Shown: positions 8,379 to 15,525 of the stretch, one piece after another
How positions within the stretch are numbered: position 1 is the first letter of the stretch
Layout of the letters: every line of letters begins with the position of its first letter
Position numbers and translations under genes: made by a program
The notes under the pieces: model-generated
What the model saw: the letters and a program-made list of their open reading frames with translations, nothing else
Told to the model about the DNA's origin: nothing
Databases searched by the model: none
DNA from: JBJXGC01 sp046154545
GTDB lineage: Bacteria > Chloroflexota > Dehalococcoidia > Tepidiformales > Tepidiformaceae
Assembly: GCA_046154545.1 (NCBI GenBank)
Contig: JBJXGC010000006.1
Span: forward strand, 1-30,634
DNA: 30,634 nt
Reading direction: 5' to 3'

Positions 8379-8730
8379 GCTCCACTGGGCCCGCACCGAG
8401 CACTACTGCGCGAAGGTGCTCTTCGTCCGGGCGGGTTGCCGCCTCTCGCTTCAATACCACGACCAGAAGGTCGAGTCCCAGATGCTCCTGAACGGCAAGG
8501 CCAGTCTCGAACTCGAGCAGCCAGGTGGCGAGATCGCCGTCATCGACATGGAGCCGGGCGAGGGCTACACGATCCGCCCATTCCAGCGGCACCGGCTCGT
8601 AGCCGTCGAGGACTCCAACATCCTCGAGGTTTCAACGCCCGAGTGCGGTACCACCGTCCGCCTCGAAGACGATTACGGCCGCGGTGACGAGACCGAACGG
8701 TCGCGGTTAGATGACGTCCCGGTCGCCTGA
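8314..8730 (+). CDS. Cupin protein like the phosphomannose isomerase type II C-terminal domain
   Basis: A 138-residue single cupin. The sequence VEKPWGHELHWA, AGCRLSLQYHDQKVESQMLL, GYTIRPFQRHRLVA and ILEVSTPE follows the order seen in the isomerase half of bifunctional mannose-1-phosphate guanylyltransferase/phosphomannose isomerases, including His/Glu/His positions that would bind the metal. The nucleotidyltransferase half is absent, so this is a stand-alone sugar-phosphate isomerase or an epimerase-like cupin. It likely supplies a nucleotide-sugar precursor for the glycan locus. The gene overlaps the 3' end of the double GT2 gene in another frame. The ATG at 8314 (or 8320, better spaced from GGGGGA at 8306-8311) is the likely start. 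Exact reaction unproven. Confidence 0.75.
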   Translation: MAMLSTRSSTKSKRVEKPWGHELHWARTEHYCAKVLFVRAGCRLSLQYHDQKVESQMLLNGKASLELEQPGGEIAVIDMEPGEGYTIRPFQRHRLVAVEDSNILEVSTPECGTTVRLEDDYGRGDETERSRLDDVPVA

Positions 8731-8756
8731 GACGGCGCGGGCCACCTGAGGTTCAC

Positions 8757-9326
8757 GTGGTCGATATCCTGAACGGCTCCGCTTTCCGAGTCGCACTCTA
8801 CTTTGTCGCGGCGTGCTGCTGTGTGGTCGCCGCGGGGCGCAACTCCGCACCCGGGACGCCCCGTCCACCCGCCGTTTATGCGTGGTGGACCTTCGCCGCC
8901 GGCCTGGTCCTGCTCGGCCTTCTCCGTGAACTCGACGGAGGCGCCTGGATCACCGACCGCCTTCGGGAAGCCGCCCGCACGGAAGGGTGGTACCGCGAGC
9001 GGCGCCCGGTCCAGCGCGACCTCATTTTGGAGCTGACCGTCGCTGCCGCGTTCGGCCTGATTTCTCTGGTGGCCTTCAGCCGTGGCTGGCTGCGGTCAGT
9101 CATGCCGGCCTTCGTCGTCTTCTCTGGACTCTACTGGTTCGCGGCGGTGCGGCTCGTGTCGCTCCACTCCGTCGATGCGCTGCTATACAACCGTACGTTC
9201 GAGGGCCTGCGGCTGGTGACGGTCGTCGAGCTGGCCGGCACGCTCACGCTGTCCTTGCTCGCCCTCCGCGTGACCCCCAGGCGACCGCTCGCGAGTCAGG
9301 CGGCGCCGGGCACGCCACAGCCTTGA
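8757..9326 (+). CDS. Uncharacterised multi-pass membrane protein
   Basis: A 189-residue protein with about five hydrophobic segments (near 9-27, 39-58, 89-107, 114-133 and 153-171). Between the second and third lies a charged cytoplasmic or periplasmic loop with the segment TDRLREAARTEGWYRERRPVQ. The first helix contains three adjacent cysteines. The start is a GTG at 8757, 26 bases after the cupin stop. It is the last gene of the plus-strand polysaccharide run. I do not recognise the family and do not assign a function. Its place suggests a role at the membrane linked to the glycan, but that is only context. Confidence 0.6.
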   Translation: MVDILNGSAFRVALYFVAACCCVVAAGRNSAPGTPRPPAVYAWWTFAAGLVLLGLLRELDGGAWITDRLREAARTEGWYRERRPVQRDLILELTVAAAFGLISLVAFSRGWLRSVMPAFVVFSGLYWFAAVRLVSLHSVDALLYNRTFEGLRLVTVVELAGTLTLSLLALRVTPRRPLASQAAPGTPQP

Positions 9327-9385
9327 CGCGCCCGGCCTGGCACACGGCCCACCCCCAGTCGTTGGCACAGCGCCGGGCAAACCGT

Positions 9386-9391
9386 TAGCCT
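9386..9391 (+). promoter_or_regulatory. Candidate -10 element (TAGCCT) for the P450 gene
   Basis: TAGCCT lies about 38 bases before the P450 ATG, leaving a leader of roughly 30 bases that carries GGAGG at 9418-9422. No good -35 was found. This gene therefore looks leadered, unlike the leaderless set elsewhere in the window. Confidence 0.25.
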
Positions 9392-9429
9392 CGTTGGGGA
9401 CAACGTTCGACGCCAGCGGAGGTAGCGAT

Positions 9430-10665
9430 ATGGCAGCGGAGCACGCGGACATTCAATCGGAACCACTCGGATTCTCAGTTACCTCACTTGACCCGGCATT
9501 CCGGGAGAACCCCCACGAAATGCTCGACCGCCTGCGCGAGACATCGCCCGTGGTCCAGGACACGGTGCTTGGGCGCGTCATCCTGACGCGCGCCGCCGAC
9601 GTTGAGGCGGTCCTCCGCGACCGGGACCTCTTCGTGGACCCGCGCAAGGCACCCGAGGGGTCGTTCATGCGCATGCTCGCCAGCCGCCGCGACGACCGCG
9701 GCGGCTCCCCGAGCATGCTTTTTCTCGATCCCCCCGACCACGACCGTCTGCGCGGCCTCGTGAACAAGGCGTTCACACCGAAAGCGGTCGATCGCATGGC
9801 CCCCCGCATCCAGGACATCACCGACAGCCTGCTCGACGGCCTCGAAGGGCGCGCCGAGTTCGACCTCATCGGCGACTTCAGCGCGCCCCTGCCGACGATC
9901 GTGATCGCCGAGATGCTGGGCATCGATCCGGGCGACCAGGCCCGCTTTAAGGCGTGGTCAGATGCGATCGTGCAGGGGTTTAACCCGTTCGCCAGCGCAG
10001 AAGAACGGGCCCAGATCGAACAGGCCGGAAACGAGATGAACGCCTACCTGCGCGAGGCCGTCGAAGTACGCCGGGCTGACCGCCGGGACGACCTTATCAG
10101 CGCCATGGTCGAGGCCGAAGAGGACGGCGAGCAGATGACCGACGAGGAGATCGTGACGATGGTCGGCCTCCTCCTCGCCGCCGGGAACCTCACGACCACC
10201 GACCTCATCGGCAACGGCGTCTACGCCTTCATGACCAACCGGGACCAGTGGGAGAAGCTGGGCGACCAGCCCGAACTGCTCCACAACGCTATCGAAGAGA
10301 TGTTGCGCTTCGACCCGCCGGTCACCCAGTCGGGCCGCCTCACCCTGAAGGAGATGGAAGTGGGCGGCTGTCCTGTCCACGCCGGCACATCGATCTCACC
10401 GCTGCTCCTGGCGGCGAACCACGACCCGGCCGCCCACCCCGACCCGCACCGGTTCGATATCACCAGGGAAGACACGCAGCACGTCTCGTTTGGCGGCGGC
10501 CGCCGCTACTGCCTCGGCGCACCGCTGGCGCGGTTGGAGGCCCAGATCGCGATCGGCACCCTCGTCCGGCGTTTCCCCAACCTCAGCCTGGCGACAGGGA
10601 CGGTGGAGCACCGCAGCGTGCCCGCCTTCCGGGGGCTGGTCGCTCTGCCGGTGAAGCCAGGGTAG
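9430..10665 (+). CDS. Cytochrome P450
   Basis: A soluble bacterial class I-type P450 monooxygenase of 411 residues. Visible hallmarks are the I-helix oxygen-activation segment LLLAAGNLTTTD (about 245-258), the K-helix ExxR as EEMLR (Glu290, Arg293), and the heme loop FGGGRRYCLGAPLARLEAQ with the iron-ligating Cys at about 361. The C-terminus RGLVALPVKPG is the normal family ending, so the protein is complete. I chose ATG 9430 because GGAGG sits eight bases upstream. An earlier TTG (9394) adds nothing conserved. It needs ferredoxin and reductase partners, none of which are adjacent. Substrate is unknown. It converges on a decayed toxin gene whose remnant abuts its stop codon. Confidence 0.95.
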   Translation: MAAEHADIQSEPLGFSVTSLDPAFRENPHEMLDRLRETSPVVQDTVLGRVILTRAADVEAVLRDRDLFVDPRKAPEGSFMRMLASRRDDRGGSPSMLFLDPPDHDRLRGLVNKAFTPKAVDRMAPRIQDITDSLLDGLEGRAEFDLIGDFSAPLPTIVIAEMLGIDPGDQARFKAWSDAIVQGFNPFASAEERAQIEQAGNEMNAYLREAVEVRRADRRDDLISAMVEAEEDGEQMTDEEIVTMVGLLLAAGNLTTTDLIGNGVYAFMTNRDQWEKLGDQPELLHNAIEEMLRFDPPVTQSGRLTLKEMEVGGCPVHAGTSISPLLLAANHDPAAHPDPHRFDITREDTQHVSFGGGRRYCLGAPLARLEAQIAIGTLVRRFPNLSLATGTVEHRSVPAFRGLVALPVKPG

Positions 10666-10671
10666 GACTGG

Positions 10672-10720
10672 CCAGCCGTTCAACATCGATCAGCGGGGCC
10701 GTATCGATCAGGGTGGCCAT
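10672..10720 (-). pseudogene. Truncated VapC-like PIN-domain toxin (N-terminal remnant)
   Basis: Reading leftward from an ATG at 10720, the first residues are MATLIDTAPLIDVERLA, which is the normal first strand of a PIN ribonuclease, including the first catalytic Asp in LIDTAPLI. The ATG overlaps the stop of the antitoxin gene (ATGGCCACCCTGA), as in intact vapBC operons. After about 16 codons the frame runs into the reverse complement of the P450 3' end and meets a stop after about 45 codons. The rest of the PIN domain is missing. I read this as a toxin gene deleted at a rearrangement breakpoint near 10666-10672. Confidence 0.7.
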
Positions 10721-10992
10721 GCGGCTGACTCCGCGGGCTGATTCCCGAAGGCCACCGCTTCCAGCACCGCTTTGCGGAAGTCATCGTCGAGTGGGGCCTC
10801 CCCCGCGAGCTCTTCGACAAAGCGCTGGGCGCTACCGGGCCTTTCGGACGCGGTGGGACGCGGCGATAGGACGACTTCCGCCACAATCGCGCCGCCATGT
10901 TCGACCAGTACGCAGTCCCCAGACCGCAGCCTATCGAGCGCCTCGTCCAGGCGCCCGGGAAACTCTGCTGCGTCGAGTCGGAGCTGTGCCAT
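10708..10992 (-). CDS. VapB/Phd-type antitoxin, now without an intact toxin
   Basis: A 94-residue protein. The N-terminal half (LDEALDRLRSGDCVLVEHGGAIVAEVV, about 15-41) is the strand-helix-strand pattern of Phd/YefM-like and VapB-like DNA-binding antitoxins. The C-terminal half is acidic with FVEELAGEAPLDDDF and ends as an extended toxin-neutralising tail would. It is followed by an overlapping start of a PIN toxin that is cut off after about 16 codons. A TATCAT element six bases before the ATG (10999-11004) suggests a leaderless promoter that could be autorepressed. Because the toxin is gone, the gene is an orphan antitoxin. It may still be expressed or may be decaying. Family assignment is moderately sure. 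The toxin context is what makes it convincing. Confidence 0.7.
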   Translation of the reverse strand: MAQLRLDAAEFPGRLDEALDRLRSGDCVLVEHGGAIVAEVVLSPRPTASERPGSAQRFVEELAGEAPLDDDFRKAVLEAVAFGNQPAESAAWPP

Positions 10993-10998
10993 TCGAAG

Positions 10999-11004
10999 AT
11001 GATA
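10999..11004 (-). promoter_or_regulatory. Candidate -10 element (TATCAT) of the antitoxin gene
   Basis: TATCAT reads toward lower coordinates and ends six bases before the ATG at 10992, so transcription would start at the initiation codon. No Shine-Dalgarno is present. Confidence 0.45.
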
Positions 11005-11042
11005 CCACGGGACTATTGCTCATCAGGTGCGGATCACGCGTC

Positions 11043-11258
11043 TCACTCGCTCTCGGCGTGCTCGAACTCGATCACCAGGTGCTCCGGTGAAACGGCGAGC
11101 TGCTCCAGCTCGTCCGCGATGGCGCGGAGGACGATGGCCTGTGCGTTCGCGGCAGCCTTCCAGGCGGTTTCGCCTTCGCCGGTCGCGCCAGCGCGTTCGG
11201 GGACGTCAGCCAGCCAGCGGCCATCCGCTTTGCGGTCGAACAGAATCGTGAACTTCAC
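11043..11258 (-). CDS. HicB-like antitoxin-type protein
   Basis: A 71-residue protein opening MKFTILFDRKADGRWLADVPE, then GATGEGETAWKAAANAQAIVLRAIADELE. This is the partial-RNase-H fold of HicB antitoxins: a first strand, a D-x-x-G-turn, a second strand, and a helix starting after the G-x-T turn. No C-terminal DNA-binding domain is present, and no HicA toxin lies on either side. The GTG start at 11258 overlaps the stop of the zinc-ribbon gene (GTGA), and GGGAGG lies upstream inside that gene. It is therefore the tail of the galactose-type operon rather than a free toxin-antitoxin pair. It may have a non-TA role or pair with a remote HicA. Confidence 0.75.
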   Translation of the reverse strand: MKFTILFDRKADGRWLADVPERAGATGEGETAWKAAANAQAIVLRAIADELEQLAVSPEHLVIEFEHAESE

Positions 11259-11392
11259 CGGGACGGACCTCCCTGCGACGGACTGCCCGGCGGTGGCTTC
11301 GGAGCAGGTGGCACCGTGCCCGGACCGATGTCGTAGCAGGTCGGGCAGACGCCGATGTTGAACTCCGTGCCGCAGCGGGGACAGGTGCGCAT
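11255..11392 (-). CDS. 45-residue zinc-ribbon protein
   Basis: A small gene that is easy to overlook. Translation from the ATG at 11392 gives 45 residues, with CPRCGTEFNIGVCPTC forming two CxxC knuckles (Cys4/Cys7 and Cys16/Cys19) spaced as in a zinc ribbon. A Pro/Gly/Ser-rich tail ends it. GGAG lies five bases before the ATG. The gene starts 12 bases after the stop of the alpha-galactosidase gene, and its TGA overlaps the GTG of the HicB-like gene, so all three should be cotranslated. Such miniature zinc ribbons often act as protein- or nucleic-acid-binding adaptors. No function is assigned here. Confidence 0.75.
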   Translation of the reverse strand: MRTCPRCGTEFNIGVCPTCYDIGPGTVPPAPKPPPGSPSQGGPSR

Positions 11393-11404
11393 CGCTTCTC
11401 CAGT

Positions 11405-13339
11405 CTAGTCGAACCAGCGCATCTCACCGGGGGCCAAAGGGACCTCAAAGACACGTCCGCGTGCCTCTATCGCGATCGTGCGCGGGCGGTCCAGGTCGTT
11501 CCGCACCTGTATCCGGCCGCTCACCTGCCGCTGGTAGAGCGCCCCGTAGGTGAGGCTGCCCGAGTCTCCGACGACGCGAGGCGCCTTCGCCGGCGCGGAG
11601 ACCTGCCAGAGCGTGCCTTCGTGTGGGCCGAGAAGCATGTCGCCCATGCCCGGGATGCGGGCGTTCCAGAGGTCGAAGGCGATCTCGCCCGGCCGCAGAT
11701 ACTCGGCCAACACGACGTAGCGAGCGGCCTCGGCCCAGTTCAGGATACCGACCACGGAGCGGCCATCGCCGAGGTCCGCCCGCCAGGCCGAGGGGACGGG
11801 CGCCTCACCGGGGTCGTACGGGCGGGCAGCCACGCCCGCGGGCGGGAAGAGCGCCATGGCCATCGACCGGCGGTCCTCGGAAAGTTTCGTGAGGTCGTCG
11901 CTGGCCACCACCATGCCGCCGCTGATGGCGATCCCGGTGGCGAGGAACCGCACCTCGGCTTCGGTCAGCTCCGTGTCGCTCTCCCGCACAATGAGACAGT
12001 CGGGGTCGTTCACCCACCAGCGGTTGTGCGTCCAGTTCCGTTGGAGGGTCATCCGCAGGGCATGCTTGACGGACGGCCTTGGCCCATCCTCCCAGGCCTC
12101 ACGGACGTCGGGCCCCACGCGCATCGCATCCACCAGCCCGACCGCGGGGCCGAAGTGGCAGGTGCAGCCGAGGATGAAGGTCTCGTCGCCGGCAGCCTCG
12201 CGGATGACCTCGAGGCCCCTCCGCAGGTTGGCCGCAGCCGTGGTCCCCGGTTGAGCGAAGCGGACCGTCTCCGCCGAAGCAGCCGCGTAGGCCAGGGCGT
12301 CGAGCTTCAGGTACTCGTAGCCCCAGGTGCGCGTGACCGTCCGGAACACGTCCCTGAGCCAGACCTCGGCGGCCGGGTGGGTGCAGTCGAGCACGGCGCA
12401 GCGGCCCAGCCAGGTATCGACGAACAGCGTGTCGCCGTTGTGCTGCTTGAGCGCCATCTCGGGGTGGTCGCGCAGCACGGCCGACGCCTCGTGCATCACG
12501 AACGGCGCAAGCCAGAGGCCGGGGCGGTAGCCAGACGCTTTGATGCGCGCGGCAAGTGCTCCCATGCCCGAGGGGAACTTCTCATTCGGCTCCAGCCAAT
12601 CGCCGGTACACGACTGATAGCCGTCGTCGATCTGGACGTACTCGGCGGGGTGCTTCGCCGCCACCATCGCTTCCAGGTTCGCGACGATGTCGGCTTCACT
12701 GACGCGGTTGTAGTAGAAGTACCAGCTACACCAGCCAGTCGGCACATGGCCTGGCACTCGCGCCCGCATCGTCTCGGCCACCTCGTCCGCGTAGCGCTCC
12801 ACCAGTGCCTGGACGTCGCGCCCGTCGATCACCAACACGGGCGGCAGCTCCAGCTCCTCGCCCGGTTCGAGCACGGCTCCGGCGACATCGAACACCAGCG
12901 CCAGCCCAAGGACCTCGGATTCTTCGGGGTCGAGGGCGAGTTCGATGTCCAGGAAGAAGCGGCTCATCTCCAGCGAACCGATGACCAACGCCGGGGCGGG
13001 CTTCACCGGCAGGACGAGGGCGGCCATCTCGTTGCTGACGTAGGCTGGGCCTTCGGGCGCTTCACGCAGGTATCCACCCTCGTAGCCAACGGGCGCCGCG
13101 GACGCGAACTCGCGGACGAGGGCGTCGCGCTGCATGTACCGCCCCTGGAGCCAGGCGTAGCCAGATGCCGCAGGCGAGCCGAGCTGCGCGTTCAGCCGCA
13201 CTTCAACGGGCGAAACGGCTGCGGCGCCGGTGTTTTTGACGCGGACCTGTAACCGCGACGTGATCTCGTCGAAGTCACTGGTGACGGAGAGCCCCGGCGC
13301 TGGAATGGCAACGAAATCGAGGTTCCAGGGTGTCGTCAC
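11405..13339 (-). CDS. GH36 family alpha-galactosidase
   Basis: A 644-residue retaining glycosidase of family GH36, expected to release terminal alpha-galactose. A beta-sandwich N-terminal domain (about 1-200) precedes the TIM barrel. The barrel shows PTGWCSWYFYYNRVSEADI, VQIDDGYQSCTGDW, GYRPGLWLAPFV, the nucleophile loop YLKLDALAYA (Asp347) and the acid/base segment MRVGPDVREAW (Asp411). A C-terminal beta domain ends at RWFD. There is no signal peptide, so it should act in the cytoplasm on imported or recycled oligosaccharides. The GTG start overlaps the stop of the 64-aa gene (GTGA). It sits in one unit with galactokinase and a nucleotidyltransferase, which supports a galactose-releasing role over other GH36 activities. 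Confidence 0.9.
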   Translation of the reverse strand: MTTPWNLDFVAIPAPGLSVTSDFDEITSRLQVRVKNTGAAAVSPVEVRLNAQLGSPAASGYAWLQGRYMQRDALVREFASAAPVGYEGGYLREAPEGPAYVSNEMAALVLPVKPAPALVIGSLEMSRFFLDIELALDPEESEVLGLALVFDVAGAVLEPGEELELPPVLVIDGRDVQALVERYADEVAETMRARVPGHVPTGWCSWYFYYNRVSEADIVANLEAMVAAKHPAEYVQIDDGYQSCTGDWLEPNEKFPSGMGALAARIKASGYRPGLWLAPFVMHEASAVLRDHPEMALKQHNGDTLFVDTWLGRCAVLDCTHPAAEVWLRDVFRTVTRTWGYEYLKLDALAYAAASAETVRFAQPGTTAAANLRRGLEVIREAAGDETFILGCTCHFGPAVGLVDAMRVGPDVREAWEDGPRPSVKHALRMTLQRNWTHNRWWVNDPDCLIVRESDTELTEAEVRFLATGIAISGGMVVASDDLTKLSEDRRSMAMALFPPAGVAARPYDPGEAPVPSAWRADLGDGRSVVGILNWAEAARYVVLAEYLRPGEIAFDLWNARIPGMGDMLLGPHEGTLWQVSAPAKAPRVVGDSGSLTYGALYQRQVSGRIQVRNDLDRPRTIAIEARGRVFEVPLAPGEMRWFD

Positions 13340-13530
13340 TCTGTGAACAACTTGCGCCCGCCCTCACGGTCTTCGTCGATGAGGCGTTTGAGGATTGGAA
13401 GCGTCTCCTCGTCGTAGCCCGACTCATCGGCCAGCCACTCGTTGAGGAGCACAATCAGCCCGCGCTGACGCTCGATGTCTTCGATCCGCTCGCGCTGTGT
13501 AGCCTCGGGTGACTTCGGGAGGGCGCCCAT
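13336..13530 (-). CDS. 64-residue charged helical protein of unknown function
   Basis: A small, highly charged protein (about a third Asp/Glu/Arg/Lys) that reads as two or three amphipathic helices: ERIEDIERQRGLIVLLNEWL and EETLPILKRLIDEDREGG. No cysteines, membrane segment or signal are present. The ATG at 13530 follows a stretch that is both a TATACT -10 element and GGGGAGG, and the TGA overlaps the GTG of the alpha-galactosidase gene. Its tight coupling on the downstream side suggests it is made with GH36. I do not recognise the family. A longer in-frame reading upstream (from 13635) enters the neighbouring gene and lacks support. Confidence 0.65.
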   Translation of the reverse strand: MGALPKSPEATQRERIEDIERQRGLIVLLNEWLADESGYDEETLPILKRLIDEDREGGRKLFTE

Positions 13531-13537
13531 CCTCCCC

Positions 13538-13543
13538 AGTATA
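13538..13543 (-). promoter_or_regulatory. Candidate internal -10 element (TATACT) upstream of the 64-aa gene
   Basis: TATACT lies seven bases (GGGGAGG) before the ATG at 13530 and sits at the very 3' end of the nucleotidyltransferase gene. It could give a second, leaderless-type transcript for the 64-aa/GH36/zinc-ribbon/hicB part of the unit. Confidence 0.5.
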
Positions 13544-13549
13544 CCAGCC

Positions 13550-14272
13550 TCACCCGCTGCCGAACTCGCGCCGCGCCGCCGCGAGACTCTCGGCCGTGCC
13601 GATGTCGAACCACGACCCTTCGATCGGCACGGCAACCACCCGGGCGCGCCCCGCGATCAGGGCGGCGAGCGCCTGGGGCAGTTCGTACTCGCCTCGCTCC
13701 GATGGCTCCAGGCGCTCGATCTCAGGCCAGATTTCGGGGCCGAGGACCCCGAACCCGGCGTTGTTCCAGCGGGTCGCCGACGTGCCCGGCGCGGGCTTCT
13801 CGACGATCCGGGTGACCAGCCGGTCCTCGCCGAAGTAGACGGCCGCGCCAGCGTGGGGATCATCGACCTCATTCACGGCGATGGCGGCATCCGCCAGGCG
13901 TCCAGCCTTGATCACCGCCCGGTAGTTCTCGGGCCGGACGAGGATGTCCCCCCAGCCGAAGAAGAACTTCTCCTCGCCGGCGAAGTCACGCGCAATGGCG
14001 AGCGCCCGGGCTGTGCCCTCCTGGCGCTCCTGGCGGAAGTAGCGGGTGCTCACGCCGGACTGCGAACCGTTGCCAAGTTCGTACTCGACCTGCTCCGCCA
14101 GGTACCCCGTGACGACCGCGAACTCTTCGATCTGGGCGCGGATAAGTCCGTCGATGATGCGCACGATGATCGGACGCCGGCCGACCTGGAGAAGCGGTTT
14201 TGGGGTCTCCGCGGTAAGCGGGCCGAGGCGGCTCCCCCGGCCGGCCGCCAGGAGGATAGCCTTCCGGATCAC
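13550..14272 (-). CDS. Sugar-1-phosphate nucleotidyltransferase
   Basis: A 240-residue single-domain NTP-transferase (RmlA/GalU/MurU-like fold) that joins a sugar 1-phosphate with an NTP to make a nucleotide sugar. The signature LLAAGRGSRLGPLTAETPKPLL lies at 7-28. FGWGDIL supplies the metal-binding Asp, and VEKPAPGTSA, NNAGFGVLGPEIW and GSWFDIGTAESL are later family segments. No left-handed beta-helix domain follows. The GTG start at 14272 overlaps the galactokinase stop (GTGA), so the substrate is plausibly galactose 1-phosphate, bypassing galT. That link is inference from context. Mannose-, glucose- or MurNAc-type substrates remain possible. It is followed 19 bases later by the 64-aa gene. 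Confidence 0.85.
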   Translation of the reverse strand: MIRKAILLAAGRGSRLGPLTAETPKPLLQVGRRPIIVRIIDGLIRAQIEEFAVVTGYLAEQVEYELGNGSQSGVSTRYFRQERQEGTARALAIARDFAGEEKFFFGWGDILVRPENYRAVIKAGRLADAAIAVNEVDDPHAGAAVYFGEDRLVTRIVEKPAPGTSATRWNNAGFGVLGPEIWPEIERLEPSERGEYELPQALAALIAGRARVVAVPIEGSWFDIGTAESLAAARREFGSG

Positions 14273-15519
14273 AGCAGCTCGAACCCCTGGGAGGCCCGCA
14301 CCTCGAATGCTGGTCCGCCGGTCGCGGCGATGGCCGCGGCAATCACGGCCTCCACGGCTTCGGGCCGGGCCACGGCGATGCCGAACCCTCCGAAGCCGGC
14401 CCCGGTGAGCCGCGCCCCGAGGGCGCCCGCCTTGCGCATCGCCGCGCAGAGCCGGTCGAGGGCCGGCGTGCTGCAACGAAAGTCCTCGCGGAGGCTGTTG
14501 TGAGAGGCGTTGAGCAGTTCGCCCAGGGCTTCGAGGTCGCCGGCGAGCATGGCCGCTTCGGCTGCGTCCACCCGCTGGGCCTCGGAGAGAATGTGGCGGG
14601 CCACTCGCCGGACGGGCACCTTCGCGCGGGGATCCCAGCTCCCGGACGTGAGCGCCACCAGCATGCCCACGTCCGCGGCATCGACACCGTGGGCCACTTC
14701 ATGCGCCGAGATCCGGTCCGGCAGGTCCTCAACCAGTACCTCGACGACGTCCACATCGACGATATCCCGGAGCACGGGAGGGACGGAGATCTCGAGCCCG
14801 ACCTGGTCGGCCAGCATGGCCGCCGCGAGCCGTGCCCCGATGACGCGCTCGTTGTAGGCGTCACGCGCGCCCCCGCCCTTGGCCGCCTCCTCACCAGAGC
14901 TCGCCACCACAAACGCAAGTCCTTCGGGTACCCGCACGGCCCGCCGGCCCGGTGGGGCGAAGTCGATCCGGAGGACGTGCCCTGCTTCGGCGAACGCGAT
15001 GACGGTCTGGTCCATCCCGCCCGACTCCACGCCGGCGTGGCGCTCGGCGCGGATGGCGCGGCTGACCAACTCCTCGCGGCCAAGATACGCCCCGAAGGCC
15101 GCGTCGATCGCCGCCAAAATGCCCAGGGTGAGGGCCGAGGATGAACTCAGCCCACCGGAAGCGGGCAGGTCCGATTCCACCCAGAGCCGCAGCCCCCGGG
15201 CGGGTTGAATGTCAGCGGCTTCGCGCAGGGCGCCCGCCAGGTATCGGCCCCAGCCGTCCTCGACGCGGCCCGCGGTCCGCGGCAGCGTCAGGGCGCCCTC
15301 GAACTGCCCGGATTGGGCAAGCACCGTGGCGTCGTCCGTCGAGACCGCCGCGACGTAGAGCGACCGGTCGATCGCGAGCGGCATCACCGGCAGGTGCGAG
15401 TAATCCGTGTGTTCGCCGATCAGGTTCGCGCGTCCCGGCGCCCGCACGACGACGGCCGGGTCGCATCCGTAGACCTCGCGGAACCTTGTCCGCGCCCGCT
15501 CTGCTGTTTCGCTCGTCAT
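14269..15519 (-). CDS. galK: Galactokinase (GHMP kinase)
   Basis: A 416-residue GHMP-family kinase that phosphorylates galactose at C1 with ATP in the cytoplasm. The galactokinase signature GRANLIGEHTDYSHLPVMP is at 29-47. The GHMP phosphate loop LPASGGLSSSSAL is at 118-130, the catalytic base region GGMDQTV carries Asp170, and the third motif LTGAGFGGFG is near the C-terminus. The signature departs slightly from the usual GEHTDYNxG form (SHLP instead of NxG), so specificity for a related sugar cannot be excluded. It is the first gene of the minus-strand unit. The ATG at 15519 is preceded six bases upstream by TACAGT, a candidate leaderless promoter, with no Shine-Dalgarno. It is divergent from the acyl-CoA dehydrogenase gene. 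Confidence 0.88.
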   Translation of the reverse strand: MTSETAERARTRFREVYGCDPAVVVRAPGRANLIGEHTDYSHLPVMPLAIDRSLYVAAVSTDDATVLAQSGQFEGALTLPRTAGRVEDGWGRYLAGALREAADIQPARGLRLWVESDLPASGGLSSSSALTLGILAAIDAAFGAYLGREELVSRAIRAERHAGVESGGMDQTVIAFAEAGHVLRIDFAPPGRRAVRVPEGLAFVVASSGEEAAKGGGARDAYNERVIGARLAAAMLADQVGLEISVPPVLRDIVDVDVVEVLVEDLPDRISAHEVAHGVDAADVGMLVALTSGSWDPRAKVPVRRVARHILSEAQRVDAAEAAMLAGDLEALGELLNASHNSLREDFRCSTPALDRLCAAMRKAGALGARLTGAGFGGFGIAVARPEAVEAVIAAAIAATGGPAFEVRASQGFELL

Positions 15520-15525
15520 CCAACG

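Noticed and set aside
11621..13252. A 543-codon plus-strand frame antisense to GH36
   Set aside because: GH36 has intact catalytic motifs on the minus strand. The antisense frame is a GC-bias shadow.
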